Part shown: positions 10,927-22,402 of the stretch, piece after piece
Position numbering within the stretch: the first letter of the stretch is position 1
How the letters are laid out: each line of letters begins with the position of its first letter
Translations under genes and position numbers: made by a program
Notes under the pieces: generated by a model
What the model was told of the DNA's origin: nothing
The model's database searches: none
Seen by the model: the letters and a program-made list of their open reading frames with translations, nothing else
Assembly (NCBI GenBank): GCA_022828595.1
Contig: JAKGHH010000006.1
Coordinates: 17,232,499-17,296,498, forward strand
Direction of reading: 5' to 3'
Origin: Nelumbo lutea
Lineage: Eukaryota; Streptophyta; Magnoliopsida; Proteales; Nelumbonaceae
DNA length: 64,000 nt

Positions 10927-11193
10927 GACTGTGTTTAGGATTGATTTTCGGTATAAACAAAGACACTTTTTGAAATGGGGATTTTGGATAAACACTTTTT
11001 TAGTGTTTTTGTTCAAAATAACTTCTTGCAAAGTAAAAAGCTAAATGAAAACTTTTTCCTCGTTTTTCAAAGGGAACTTTTTGATGCAAAAGCCTATATT
11101 TTAGCCCAAACAATTTTTTTTTTACGGACTTTTGCCTTTTCTAATAAGAAAAACACAAAAAACTCATAAGGGAAGCAACTCCCAAATATAACT
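10927..11193. mobile_element. Probable Harbinger-like MITE
   Basis: A 267-bp segment flanked by TTA at 10924-10926 and 11194-11196. The left end GACTGTGTTTAGGATTGATT pairs imperfectly with the reversed right end AGTTATATTTGGGAGTTGCT. The interior is A/T-rich with poly(A/T) runs. The open frame at 10975-11169 is chance. Confidence 0.5.
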
Positions 11194-11236
11194 TTAGAAT
11201 AACGTCACATCCTTTACTTGACCCTTCACACAGTAG

Positions 11237-11542
11237 CATGGTTTTTAAAATCGACCCGGAGACCAAATCGGTCAGGAGTCCAGTTACTGGGTTAACGGTC
11301 TGACTGTTCGAATCGAATGGTCGGACTGTTCTGACAAAAAAATAAAAAATGAAAAAAAATTAAAAAAATGAAAACCGATCAAAACCGTTCGAATAATTAA
11401 CTGCCCGGGTTAGCGGTTTGCTGACCAAAATCAATGATTTTTATGAAAAATCCAATTTTTGGGAAAACCATAACCAATCACCTGATCGGTTCCTAGTTTT
11501 TCTGGTCTGACCATCTAGTCCAGTCCGGTTTTGAAAACCATG
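11237..11542. mobile_element. hAT-like MITE, copy 2
   Basis: A 306-bp element with inverted ends CATGGTTTTTAAAA and TTTTGAAAACCATG. It is flanked by CACAGTAG (11229-11236) and CACAATAG (11543-11550), an 8-bp duplication with one mismatch. The interior has CGACCCGGAGACC, GGTCTGACTG and GGTTCCTAG words shared with the 5607-5928 copy. Confidence 0.78.
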
Positions 11543-11757
11543 CACAATAGTACTACCTCTATACATCTCTACATGCTTTGTTTTTGTACTGTATGATTTT
11601 TATAATTCCCTCTATCAATTCATATCGAAGTAAGAATGAGGATGAGCATTGTTTGGAGTAGAAATGGACAGACTCGTATTTGATTCACTGTCCGTTTGAT
11701 ATTACTATTTAAATCAATGGATTGAATAGGCATTTCAAAAAGATGCTAATAAAATTA

Positions 11758-13168
11758 GGGGAGGTTTTTGACAATCATAAAAACCTCCCCTCAAGTTTCC
11801 CTTTAATAAAGGCCTCCCTTAAACCTTTGGAAAACTCGAGAAAAGCCTCTCTTCCATTACCAACCGAACTGACGGAAAACATATGCATTATTTTTTTAAA
11901 ATACCTATTTTATCCTTTTGCATAGAATTTTACATACTAGTAAAATACTCTAAAAGAAACTTTAATTTGAATAACCTATTTATCGTCCTCTTTCTCTTTC
12001 AATGTATCACCACTCAAACTCCCAACAAGAAAAGATGAAGCATTTAACTACCATAATTGGAAAGCAAATGAAACTTGGACGTTCATTGTGGCCTGCAAGT
12101 CATTTACAACAACTACTTCTACTATCATCGAACTCAGAAATGAAACCTGGATAACAAAAAGATCTTCTCCAACTAAAAAAGTAGATTGTGCCATAGTACC
12201 GAAGAGGTTCAACTTTTTTGACCCGCAAAGAATTGAAGTTCTGATCAAATTTAATAACTGATTTATACAAAATTTCTGAAAATTTCATTATCGATATTTG
12301 TTAGTGAAGTGATTAGATTACCCCCACCCCAAGGAAAAAATGTGAAAAAGAAAAACATTCAAAGAGAAGGAGAATGAAAACTAGTTAAAGGAGTTTGTTC
12401 TAAGGAATGCCATATACTAGAAGTAAATAGAAAACACTACATTTCATTGAAAGTCACTTCAAAATGAACCAAAGGAAAAGTAAGGCTACTTCAACTGAAG
12501 TCCAGAAGAGAAGAAGACTAACCTACTACGACAGATCCTCTGTTCAACTCCATTCATGATAGCTTTGGCAGTTTTAGTGTGAGCCTCGCAAACTTTGTGT
12601 CTCTTGTGTTAGTCCTTTGAGGAATTGAGATCTATTTCACCATGAACTTGGAAAAAGGGAATATGAGAATTCAAATTCGTCATGCAAGATCTTTTTGTAG
12701 GTATAGCTGACTTCATTTTGCATAGAACTAGATATTCTTTGGAAGATTCACCATTTTATGCATCTCTATGGTCAGGCGGCTCCTCTTCTCTGAATAATGC
12801 TTTTAGAGTAACCACACAAGAAGGAGAAGCCTCTATTTCAGCTTTAGAGTTCCAACACTTTTCTATTTCTGGGGTAGGAGATGGAAAGACCGAAAGAGGA
12901 GAATGAGAGAGGAGACAAATGGGTTATTCAAGTTAAATTTTCTTTTTAGTAAAGTTGTATCTGAAATGTAAAATCATATAAAAGGGTAAAATAGATATTT
13001 TAAAAAAATAATGCATTACTCAAATGTTTTCCTGTTTAAGTCAGTGACTGAAGGGAGGTTTTTGTTGAATTTTCTAAAAGTTTAAGGGAGGTTTTTGTTA
13101 AAATGAAACTTGAGGAAATGTTTTTATGATTGTTACATACCTCTGGGGAGGTTTTTGTATTTTACCCA
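11758..13168. mobile_element. Mutator-like element with long terminal inverted repeats
   Basis: A 1411-bp element whose ends are inverted copies of one another for roughly 200 bp. The left end runs ACAATCATAAAAACC, CTCAAGTTTC, GCATTATTTTTTTAAAATA; the reversed right end has the same words in the same order. Both sides are flanked by TAATAAAATTA (11747-11757 and 13169-13179). A long duplication plus long inverted repeats indicates the Mutator superfamily. The unique interior (about 11990-12950) has open frames at 12048-12288 (-) and 12682-12906 (+) without recognisable domains, and no MuDR transposase motif is seen. It is thus non-autonomous, and the interior might be captured host DNA. Confidence 0.75.
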
Positions 13169-13343
13169 TAATAAAATTATATAATTGATCAAATCAAAAG
13201 CAAATCACTAATCCAGTTCCACTGAGTCTCATTACAACTTATAACTAACAAAACAACACCGACAAATTCAGCTCTAAAACGTCAGTTGGTAGAATATGGC
13301 CAGCAGGCTCATTGTCCATTTTCTACTGTCCCTGACTGTGTAA

Positions 13344-13598
13344 GGATGCGTTTGGTTGCAGTGCAAATAATGCAAAACTATGTTAGTACATATGATTTGG
13401 GTGTAAATATTGATTTATTTTAATTTCAAATTTTATCTTATTTTATTTGATTGCAGTACAAATGAAGTTAATTAAGTCCCAAGGCAGAAGAAAATAAAAC
13501 CTAAAACAAAATTAAACCAAAATTTATATTCTTTTCATTTGCATTCCCATGCATTTATCTTAGTTCCAATAAAATTGCACTGCAACCTAAACGATATC
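13344..13598. mobile_element. MITE with GTTTGGTTGCAGTGCAAAT ends
   Basis: About 255 bp. The left end after TAA (13341-13343) is GGATGCGTTTGGTTGCAGTG. The right end is ATTGCACTGCAACCTAAACG, its inverted complement with few mismatches. The right outer few bases are eroded, so the second target copy is not clean. It resembles a Harbinger/Tourist MITE. Confidence 0.6.
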
Positions 13599-14120
13599 TA
13601 CAAGTCAAGAACTCATGGTTATGGCTCCACAATCCCTATTTACTTTATCAAATACCAATATTAAGTTCAGACATGTCGAATATATTCTGTATTCCAGATA
13701 GAGATTCCTTCCATTGGCCCATGTGCAGGTTCAGTATGGGCCCGGGCCCAGACCAGAGAGTCTTAAACACAAAACATAAGTCGAGGTGGAAAAATGCACA
13801 GGGTGGGCCAAGTAGTATTGCATATAACTTATCCTCTTTTCATTTAAAGGCTCCCTGATTGTGTGCCACTAGTATCTGCCTTTTTCTCAAACGGTTTCAA
13901 TTAGGCATTAAATGGGTCGGATCTGGCACAGATCGAGATCCATCATTAGAGAAAGAAGAAACGGGCTTTACCCAGTTAAATAACATAGCCTTTTTGTTTT
14001 ATTGATAAGGAAGGGTAACATGTTAAGATATCCGAATTAACCAAATAGGAGCAAAGAGTCGTTTGATGATCATCAAGAAGCCATCCACACTCCCCTTGAG
14101 CTTACCTTTGATTCGATTAT
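13599..14120. other. Intergenic DNA, nothing recognised
   Basis: Mixed composition with a short G/C-rich patch (GGGCCCGGGCCC near 13738). The open frame at 13673-13858 has no recognisable motif. Confidence 0.4.
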
Positions 14121-14503
14121 GCCTGTGTTTGATTCCGTGTGTGTTTATTGAAAAAAATGGTGTTACATCAGTGTTATATAGGCATTGGTGTTTATTGTAT
14201 ATGAAACAAAATAAAACAATTATTTGGTTTCGCTATTTATTAAATAATTGATATAAAACTGAAACACTTTGATTTTTGTATATGGAGCATTTGGGGAAAT
14301 GTCAAATTCTTGTTTCCCCCAACGCCTTAGTGTCTCTTGAAATCAAATGTTGATGTGGCACACTTTAATGGGTATTAATCTGAGGTGGAGAGTAAAAAAA
14401 GTTTAAAATGAAACCCAACTAAACAATAAAAACAATAAACGTTTAAAGTGGAAAAGTACAAATAAATAGCCTATCCATAAACACCACGGAACCAAACACA
14501 TAC
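14121..14503. mobile_element. MITE with GTGTTTGATTCCGTG ends
   Basis: A 383-bp element. The left end GCCTGTGTTTGATTCCGTGT pairs with the reversed right end GTATGTGTTTGGTTCCGTGG, giving a terminal inverted repeat of about 27 bp continuing into TGTTTAT. TAT flanks both sides. A Harbinger-like assignment is likely but not secure. Confidence 0.62.
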
Positions 14504-15590
14504 TATAATGTTTTCATCTTTTGTTGTAGCTTGGAAGTGAGTTCGGCTTCCATCAGGTCAACGCCCATTCAAACAGACTTTACAGCCTTGCATTGTGAAT
14601 ATCTTGCTATTCATGTGCTATATTTCATGGAGAGATATTCCCGATGCAAGATTGCAAGAGGCTGTTGGGACGGTGTGAGCACTGCTCACCCTAACCAAAG
14701 CCAATCTCCTTGGAAGTATGGCTTGAATGCAAATCCTGTTTGTCCTTCATGTCATGGACTAAGGACTTGACCGTCATCTTGTTTGCACTGCTCAGGGATG
14801 GATGTTCGTGGGCCGAGCCCCTGTTGGGCTTTTACAGGGTAATAAATGCATGAAGTATAGCCCTGGAGTAGCCTGGCCCTCACCCTGTGACTAAAAATGT
14901 ATGTTTGGGCTTGCTCTATAAATTAGTAAAACTAAAATTTGACATTAAATTTACAAGGGCAGGCTGTCCAGGCTTAGGGTTTTCTTTGCTCGGGCCTAGG
15001 CAGAAACGATCAACCCTTACGAGTAGGGGATATCATTTCAGCCTGATTTGAAAATTCTGGATTTGGGCCTAGGTTTTGAATTCAGGCCCGGCCAGTCACA
15101 TAAAATTTTATATATAGGCCTAGAATCAAGCCCAGTTCAAGACTATAACCCTTATCTTAGGTGCAAAACACAACCAGTGCCTGGCAGGGCGAGGGCAAAG
15201 CTGGGTTTTGCATGCCCCATCCCCGATCATCAGAGTTTTGGGTTCCCAAAAACCCGATTAGTGATCAAAACACCTGCCCCGACGGGGGCGGGGCAGGGTG
15301 GAGCCTCACGGGTATGGGTCAAGTTTCCAACTCTACCTGTGGTGTGGTCACTTGACAATTGAGTTAATCGAGAGACCTACAACTTCATGATTCACAAAAG
15401 TGTTGGTCCCTATGCTCTTTCGGTCTGTTTACGTGCATTTCTCATCAAGGATTAATGCAACAACTTTACTTTCTCTTCTTAACCATTCACCGACACAATG
15501 TGAAGGGAAGCAGACCCATGTGGTGGTGTTTGTGTAATTGTGTATAGATTAGCTACAACCGGATCCCATGGTGATGGGCCTTTTAACAGA
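14504..15590. other. Intergenic DNA with a GC-rich patch
   Basis: The region 14790-15350 is unusually rich in GGCCC and GGGC words, for example GGCCGAGCCCC and CCCCGACGGGGGCGGGGC near 15285. Its style is similar to degenerate GGCCTGG-type MITE interiors, but I cannot define ends. Open frames at 14531 and 15048 give no recognisable protein. Confidence 0.4.
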
Positions 15591-16119
15591 TTTGGGCCCA
15601 TAGTCGTTGTGGGGCAACAGTATCGATGCGCTATAATCTACAAGATAAGAAGCTGCAAATCCAACCATAGGTGAACAATGGCAATAATTAAAAACAAAAT
15701 ACAGATTTAGATCTAATAACAAATGGAAATGGAAGATTTTCTATTGAATGGTATTTCCAATTTCCGTTGGGAGAAATTCTCCCTCGTCCTATACAGAATG
15801 TAAATTTACAATGTTGGAATGTCAACAATATACTTTGGAAAAATAGGGAGACTGATTTTAATCTCAATCCCCCTCCTCAACTTCAAATGCAATGCCTTCG
15901 TTTCACCAAAAGCTACAAAATTGGATAGTTTGGATTTAATGCTGGCCCATCCCCCATTAGTTTTGATTGAAGAATCTTTCTTTTGGATCCGAAGCTGCAG
16001 AGCCCTTTGATCTTATGGGCTGGCTCGTCGTTCGTTGGCTTGTGGCATAGAATGACAACCGAAGGAGCTTCTATGCATTGATTCATTTTTCCATGGCTAA
16101 CCTTTCTGAAGATGTTGTG

Positions 16120-16428
16120 TTACTCTTCTAACAAGGCATTCAAAAGATGAATGAAAGTGTCTTCCTTGCAAGGAATCGTTAGCCCACCCATTGGATGATC
16201 AAACCCGAATTCTTCCTCGGCCTGACCTAACAATTCTTGGAATGAGGGATGATTCAAGTAGGATACTGGAATAACAAACCTCCTCTTTTCTGCTTCTCCT
16301 ACATAAACTGCCAAATGACCCTTGGGAACATTGGCCGTTGTTGACCAAAGCGATTGGTTCCTCCCTCCTGAAAGAGAGCGGCGAAGAATCTCCTTTGTGT
16401 GAAGCAAACCAGGCAAGTGGAAACCCAT
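16120..16428 (-). CDS. SAUR family protein (pair A, minus)
   Basis: Intronless, 102 residues from the ATG at 16428. The N-terminus is basic ([18 protein letters not shown]). The SAUR core runs from about residue 34 ([51 protein letters not shown]) and ends LLNALLEE. The frame continues upstream to an ATG at 16557, but that would lie at or near the expected transcript start (TATA at 16576-16588), and every sibling starts at MG[FI]; I therefore choose 16428. Expected role: a nuclear/cytosolic or membrane-associated PP2C.D inhibitor in auxin-driven growth (family knowledge). From residue 34 on, the protein is identical to its paralogue at 25384-25689. Its divergent partner begins at 17523, about 1.1 kb away. 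Confidence 0.93.
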   Translation of the reverse strand: MGFHLPGLLHTKEILRRSLSGGRNQSLWSTTANVPKGHLAVYVGEAEKRRFVIPVSYLNHPSFQELLGQAEEEFGFDHPMGGLTIPCKEDTFIHLLNALLEE

Positions 16429-16575
16429 GGTTTTCAAGGTTACTTGGCAAAAGAAGGATTCACAAGATATTGGTCTCGGAAGTCGATAGAAAACACAGAG
16501 GGCGTCAATACTAATAGATTGGAAGTAACGTCTTAGATGGAAAAGAAAGAGATGCACTTTCCCTCAGCATGTACA

Positions 16576-16588
16576 TATATATATATAA
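16576..16588 (-). promoter_or_regulatory. TATA box of pair A minus SAUR
   Basis: TATATATATATA-type run read on the minus strand, about 150 bp upstream of the chosen ATG, followed (minus sense) by a leader. A CT/GA microsatellite (GAGAGAGAGAGA) lies just upstream at about 16590-16603. Confidence 0.5.
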
Positions 16589-17192
16589 AGAGAGAGAGAG
16601 AGAGGTGTAGACGACCAAGGAAATGTTGTGGTCAGAAGGCCATTCTCAAAAGAATGGCTAGCAGGAGAGCCCACATTTATTCATATTAGGCCTTCTGAGG
16701 GACATCCTACATGTGATTTTGCCTTCTGTGGCTTTAACTTACCAATACATCATTTCTTGCCCAAATCAGTCCTTTCCGTTCCTGGTTTCTTGCATTAATA
16801 TAAGTTGAGACTTGAGAGCAAACCACCCGCTGTTTTTGACACACAATATAAGTTGAGACTTGAGACCAAAAAACTTGTTTGTGTTCCATTCACTCCCATC
16901 CCTTCACATGCGGTGTTTCTGCTTATGACTCTCAAATACAATGAACTGATACATATAGACAGACATATAGTCTTCATGATGATATCACAACAGACTTCCC
17001 ACACGTACATCTGAGCATGCATTGGGAACATCTTTCATATTTGTAATCGAAAATGTTTGTGGGGTGCTGATGTGAACTCCGTCATGATAACCAAATTGCA
17101 CCTGATCAAAACTAAAACAAGGGATCATATATCCATATAAATTATAGAAAGAGCTAATAGTAGTACATAGAAAGCCTTGCCTTGAAGTTTGA

Positions 17193-17198
17193 CCGACA
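17193..17198. promoter_or_regulatory. Candidate auxin response element
   Basis: CCGACA, the complement of TGTCGG, the high-affinity ARF-binding hexamer, lies within TTTGACCGACAAAT in the interval between the divergent pair A SAURs. The aligned position in copy B reads TTTGGCCTACAAA and has lost the core. Confidence 0.35.
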
Positions 17199-17361
17199 AA
17201 TACCCCAAAGAAAGGATAAGACAGCACGACCAGCCCACGGCTGTGAAACCATAACATCATGAGCCTTGTCCTCTCCTTGTGTCCCGTCCCACGTAACTAC
17301 ACTATCTTCTATCTTCACACTAATCATCTTCTCTCATCAGTTATTGACAAAGTTATTGTCC

Positions 17362-17372
17362 ATATATATTAT
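17362..17372 (+). promoter_or_regulatory. TATA box of pair A plus SAUR
   Basis: ATATATATTATAG about 155 bp before the ATG at 17523, conserved at the same place in copy B (26468-26480) and followed by the same AGAGGCCACACTCAAC word. Confidence 0.5.
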
Positions 17373-17522
17373 AGAGGCCACACTCAACGTCTATCGTTCT
17401 CATCATTCCACATTTACACAAATCACAATCTCCAATATTCTCAGAATTCTCTTCCTTCTCTATCAATCCTTTTGTTGTTTGATTTCTTATTCTTGCAATA
17501 TAATTGTGCATATATATAAGCC

Positions 17523-17837
17523 ATGGGTATCCGCTTGCCTGGATTGGTTCATGCCAAGATGATTCTTCGACGTTCTTTTCTTACTGCAAATCAATCAACT
17601 TCATCAGGAGCAGCAGCAGCCACAGATGTCCCAGAAGGCCATTTCGCTGTTTATATGGGAGAGACCCAGAAGAAGCGGTTTGTGGTTCCCATATCCTATT
17701 TGAACCACCCTTCCTTCCAATCCTTGCTTAGTCGGGCTGAAGAAGAGTTCGGATTTGATCGTCCAATGGGTGCTCTAACAATCCCGTGCCAAGAAGAGGC
17801 CTTCCTTCGTCTCACATCCTGTTTGAACGGTTCTTGA
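17523..17837 (+). CDS. SAUR family protein (pair A, plus)
   Basis: Intronless, 104 residues, start context AAGCCATGG. N-terminus [19 protein letters not shown], then a short serine/alanine linker (residues 25-34). The SAUR core follows: [52 protein letters not shown] and the tail LTSCLNGS. Compared with the copy B gene it has a three-residue longer linker and several substitutions (E for K in VPEGH, M for I in YMGE). It is transcribed away from the minus-strand SAUR at 16428, so the two share a bidirectional promoter interval. A copia element sits 330 bp past its stop and could affect 3' end formation. Frames at 17259, 17266 and 17504 are not genes. Confidence 0.93.
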   Translation: MGIRLPGLVHAKMILRRSFLTANQSTSSGAAAATDVPEGHFAVYMGETQKKRFVVPISYLNHPSFQSLLSRAEEEFGFDRPMGALTIPCQEEAFLRLTSCLNGS

Positions 17838-18163
17838 GAACTAAGGATCAAGGAAGACAGCTAAAATTGAAGTCTCGCCAAGAAATGGCCAATTACTTGT
17901 AAATAGATTTTTTTTTTTCTTATAGAAGAGTTGAGGAAGAAAAAAAAAAGAGATTTCTTCCTTTGCGAACAATTTTCAATACAAAGTTTTCTTCTTATCT
18001 ATGAAATGAATTCTATAGGAAAAATATAATTCTTACTTCTCTTTTACTTCTTTTCAATGGTTTAACTATTTCCAATTCTCCATTTTTAATCAGAGGCCTC
18101 TATTCAAAAATTCTAGCCAACATTCCTGTTAATTTGTTTTGTCAGCTCCCACTTCACAATTTC

Positions 18164-18439
18164 TATTGGCGAAAAGGACTCTATCAAGAATTGCAATCCT
18201 ACTGAAACTCACAAAGAGATAAGGCATCTAGAAGATAAGACCTAACTTGTACTGATCTCTAACTCCAATAGTTGTATCCTAATAGAACTAAGATCACTCG
18301 TGTATTTATAAATAAGCAAGATTGTTATTGTTCCATCAATGCAAAAATCAATTCAGAACCTGTTCGAGTACTGTTCACGTCCAGCCTTCTCCTTCTCTCC
18401 TTCTACTCTTCTGTTCTTCTATTCTGGAAAAATCATTCA
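18164..18439 (+). repeat. 5' LTR of copia element
   Basis: About 276 bp, matching 22403-22704 over its length: GCGAAAAGGACTCTATC versus GCGATAAGGACTCCATC at the start, and CACGTCCAGCCTTCTCC near the end. The 3' LTR holds about 24 extra bases (AGTCCTAGTTTATC region) that are absent here. Confidence 0.85.
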
Positions 18440-18451
18440 TTGTATCAGAGC
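18440..18451 (+). other. Primer-binding site (initiator-Met tRNA)
   Basis: TTGTATCAGAGC differs by one base from TGGTATCAGAGC, the classical copia primer-binding site complementary to initiator methionine tRNA. It lies directly after the 5' LTR. Confidence 0.75.
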
Positions 18452-18455
18452 CATA

Positions 18456-19400
18456 ACATCGCCGACAGCAATGCATCTTCTTTTTCTTCGCCATCTACAA
18501 CCTCCCATGCCTTAACCACCCTTTCTTCCACCATCAATGTCTCCAGCATCACAAATTTTCTCCCCATTAAACTTAATGGCGACGACTACGTTGCTTGGAA
18601 AGCCCAATTTCTGCCCATCTTCAGAACCCACGACATTGATGGCATTGTGGGTGGATCTTTGCCATGTCCAACTAAAGAAATCAACATGAATGGACAACAA
18701 GTGCCAAATTCAAAATTCTTAGCGTGGATACGACTTGATCAACTAATTATGAGTTGGATCATCTCCTCCCTCACTGAGTTGGGCTCAACAGCTCACATGA
18801 AGTTTAGAAAGCTCTGGAAGAAGCCTATGCCTCTCCCTCATCAACCCGACTACTTCAGTTACGTATGCAAGTCATTTCATTGAAAAAGGGGAGTTCGAAT
18901 ATCACTAAGTATATTCAGAAAGTAAAGATTATAGCGGAACAACTGGCGGCTGCTTCTGAACCCATGCACAACTGAGATCATCTTCTCGGCATCCTCAGCG
19001 GTTTAGGTTCGGATTATGACTCTTTTATTACTTCCTTTACTAACTACTAAGTAGAATTTTGCAACTGTTACATTGTCTGATTTATATGGTCAACTGCTGA
19101 ATCATGAGTCATTGCTTTTACAAAGACATTCTATAACTGACTTGACCAATTTAAGTGCTAATGTGGCTAATAAGCAATAGTAATTCAGCAATAAACCCCA
19201 GCACCTATCCTCCGATGGCCTCCTTCCACGAAATACCTTTTAGCCTAATTCTCGAGGAAGAGGTCGAGGAAGGGAACGTGGTGGTGGTGGTAGTTATCCT
19301 CATCAACAGAATGGTCAACAGAACCCAGTAATACATTGTCAACTATGCAACAAGGCCAATCATGCGACCTTATCTTGCTATAGGCGATTTGATATCTCTT
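18456..19400 (+). pseudogene. copia gag pseudogene
   Basis: The capsid region opens with NFLPIKLNGDDYVAWKAQF, a copia gag N-terminal motif. It continues in a second frame (YIQKVKIIAEQLAAASEP, ILSGLGSDYDSFI). A nucleocapsid zinc knuckle of the form CX2CX4HX4C (CQLCNKANHATLSC) lies at about 19339-19380, preceded by an arginine/glycine-rich stretch. Frameshift near 18880 and stops at several points. Confidence 0.8.
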
Positions 19401-20592
19401 TCACCGGAGAGCAACCTTCCCCAACATAGTCCACTGCATATCATGCTAGCACTACACAATCACAGGTTGTTCCCAATTGGTACCCGAACTCTGGTGCTTC
19501 TCATCACTTCACTCTAGATCTAAACAACTTGCAAGCTCCATCTGAATATTCTAGGACTGATCAGATCCATATTGGTAATGGAAAATGTTTGGATATTTCT
19601 CATATTGGCCATTTTTCTTTTCATCTAAATAGTCATCTATTTCATCTTCGTGATATTCTTCATGTTCCCCATATAACCAAAAACCTTCTTTCAGTTATCC
19701 AATTTGCTCGGGATAATAATTGTTTCTTTGAATATCACCCATCTTATTTTCTTGTGAAGGATCGATCCTCGGGGAAGCCCCTTTTGCAAGGTCTCAGTAA
19801 TAATGAACTCTATCAACTTTCGCCTATGGATGCATCATCTCCTTCAACTTTTGTTACCAATGCCTCTATTGAGTTATGGCATCTTCGTCTAGGACATCCC
19901 ACATTAAAGATCGTAAAGCAAGCCCTTGGTTCTATTGGGTTCCTCTTTGTTAATGATAATTTTCAGTTCTATCATCATTGTCAAGTAACTAAAAGTCATC
20001 GTCTCCCATATACTAGTAGTCATCATCGTTCTTCAGCACCCTTGGAGTTAATTACTCAGATATTTGGGGCCCCTCCCCTGTTAGCTCACATAATGGGTTT
20101 AAATACTATATTTTGTTTATGGATGATTTTGGTCATTTTTCTTGGATACTTCCATTGACAAGTAAATCTGATAAATTATCTACTTTTCTTAAGTTCAAGA
20201 ATCAAGTAGAAGATCTCTTTTCTACTAAAATCAAATATTTTCGATCTAACTAGGGAGGTGAATATCGTTCTATTGCTACTTATCTTGAAAAATTTGGGAT
20301 AGTTCATCGTATTTCATGCCCACATGCTCACTCTCAAAATGGTGCTCCTAAACCAAAGCATAGGCATATTACTGAGACTGCACTTGCATTACTTTCTCAT
20401 GCATTTTTACCTCTTTCCTTTTTGGATGAGGCTGTTCTTATTGTTACCTTTTTGATAAATTGCATGCCTTCTCCACTACTATAGGTTTTTTCTCCTTATA
20501 AGAAATTATTTGCAAAACCCCTAGACTACAACATTCTCAAAGTTTTTGGATATACTTGTTATCCCTTCCTAAGACCCTTTTATCAATATAAA
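19400..20592 (+). pseudogene. copia protease and integrase pseudogene
   Basis: The protease site reads NSGASHH where active enzymes have DSGA/DTGA (about 19487), so the catalytic aspartate is lost. The gag-pre-integrase block (ELWHLRLGHPTLKIV) lies in the open frame 19529-20158. Integrase core motifs continue to 20592: GGEYRSIATYL, GIVHRISCPHAHSQNGAPK and HRHITETALALL. There the usual VAERKHRH has become PKPKHRH, removing the catalytic glutamate. Confidence 0.75.
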
Positions 20593-22260
20593 ATGGATTT
20601 TCGTTCCTCCCTTCACATTTTCTTGGGCTACAACACTTCACACAAAGGTTATCGTTGCTTCAACCCAATTGCTGGGAAACTTATTATTAGTCGTGATTTG
20701 GTTTTTAATGAATTAGTTTTCCCTTACACTACCATTACAGCCCCTCCCTCCTTTGACTCTTCAAATTCTGGCACTTTTATTACAGCTCCTCCATTCACTA
20801 CTTCTTCCCCTTCCGATGAGACATCATCCCCACACTCCTGCCTTCTTCTCCTTCACCACCACAATCACCATCTTCACCGCCACCTAGGATGAGAAGTATC
20901 GACTCCATTATGAGAACAACTGCTCCTGCCCCTCATCCAGTTCGATCTCACACCATGGTGACTAGGTCTCAGGCTCAAGGATCATCTTTACTAACTACTA
21001 AACATCCTCTACCAGAAGCGTTACTCTCTCAATGTTCTCTTGAACCATCATCTTACTCACAGGCTAAGAAAGATGCTAAATGGCATAAAGCCATTAGTGA
21101 AGAATTTGATGCTCTTATGGCAAATGGTACATGGACATTGGTTCCTTACACCAGTGATATGCGATTGCAAATGGATATATATAAAATCAAACAAAATGTC
21201 AATGGTAGCCTTCAACGTTATAAAGCCTCCTTTGTAGCTCTAGGCTTTACTCAACAACCTGGTATTGATGTTGGAGAAACCTTCAGCTCAGTGGTTAAAC
21301 CCACTACCATAAGGACTATCCTCAACATTGAAGTTTCTCATAAATGGCCCATTCGCTAACCAAATGTGAATAATGCATTCTTGCATGGTGAACTCTCTGA
21401 AAATGTGTATATGAGACAACCTTAGGGTTTTGAGGACCCTTAGTTCCCTAACCATGTCTGCAAACTGAATAAAATATGGTCTCAAACAGGCCCCTCGCAC
21501 TTGGCTCTCCAAACTTAGTTCGTCTCTTCACAACATGAGTTTTAAGGCTGCGAACTCTGATGCTTCCTTATTCATTTATCATACTAACAACATTATCTTG
21601 TTTATCCTCATCTATGTGGATGACTTGGTAGTTAGAGGAAACAATGTAGATGCTATTTCTCACATCATTTCATAGCTAACCACCACATTTTCTATCAAGG
21701 ACCTTGGCACCCTTCACTATTTTTGGGGCATTGAAGCTGAGTTTACCTCTAACGGACTTCAACTTTCCCAATAGAAATATATTCTGGACATTCTCCACCA
21801 TTGCAAGATGGAAGGCTATAAGTTGGTCTCCACTCGCATTCCATCAAATTTCTCTCTCTCCAAGTATGATGGCACTCCTCTTGAAGATCCAACTGAGTTT
21901 CGTAGCATTGTTAGCTCTCTTCAATATGCTACTATTATTAGACCAAACACTGCCTTTAGTGCCAAGGTGACAGGCGCTCAACTAGTGGTATTGTAGTTTT
22001 TCATGGACCTAATTTGGTCTCTTGGTGAGCTCACAAGCAGTCCACAATTGCTCACTAAAGTACGAAAGCTGAGTTTAGAGCCCTTGATGATCTCACTACC
22101 GAAGTCATCTGGCTTCAATCTCTCCTCAAGGAATTACACATACACATACCATCTCCTCTAGTCTTGTGGTGTGACAATATTGGGGCTACGTACTTGGTTG
22201 CCAACCCGGTCTACGATGCTCACACCAAACACGTTGAAGCAGATTATCACTTCATCTGAG
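20593..22260 (+). pseudogene. copia reverse transcriptase/RNase H pseudogene
   Basis: 20593-20892 holds the conserved post-integrase domain (FLGYNTSHKGYRCFNP). RT motifs follow: MANGTWTLVPY, RYKASFVALGFTQQPGID, and the catalytic block ILIYVDDLVV at about 21607-21636. The RNase H portion near 22030-22250 shows SQAVHNCSLKYES, LWCDNIGATYLVANPV and HTKHVEADYHFI. Frameshifts and stops interrupt it several times. Confidence 0.8.
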
Positions 22261-22389
22261 ATCGGGTCACAAACAGATGTCTTCTGGTTTGGCATATTTC
22301 CTCTTGCGACCAAATCATTGATATCTTCACCAAAGGACTCCATTTTCTCTCCCTTAAGGCCAACCTCAACATTTTTGAATGATCGTTGA

Positions 22390-22402
22390 GTTTGAGGGGG
22401 CG
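22390..22402 (+). other. Polypurine tract
   Basis: TTTGAGGGGGCG immediately before the 3' LTR, the usual plus-strand primer site of copia elements. Confidence 0.6.

Noticed and set aside
15048..15362. 104-codon open frame in a GC-rich patch
   Set aside because: The frame reflects GC-rich GGCCC/GGGCC words lacking stops; an overlapping second frame is also open and neither resembles a known protein.
16429..16557. 43-residue N-terminal extension of the pair A minus SAUR
   Set aside because: The upstream ATG is next to the expected transcription start and the extension is not in frame-conserved form in copies B and C.
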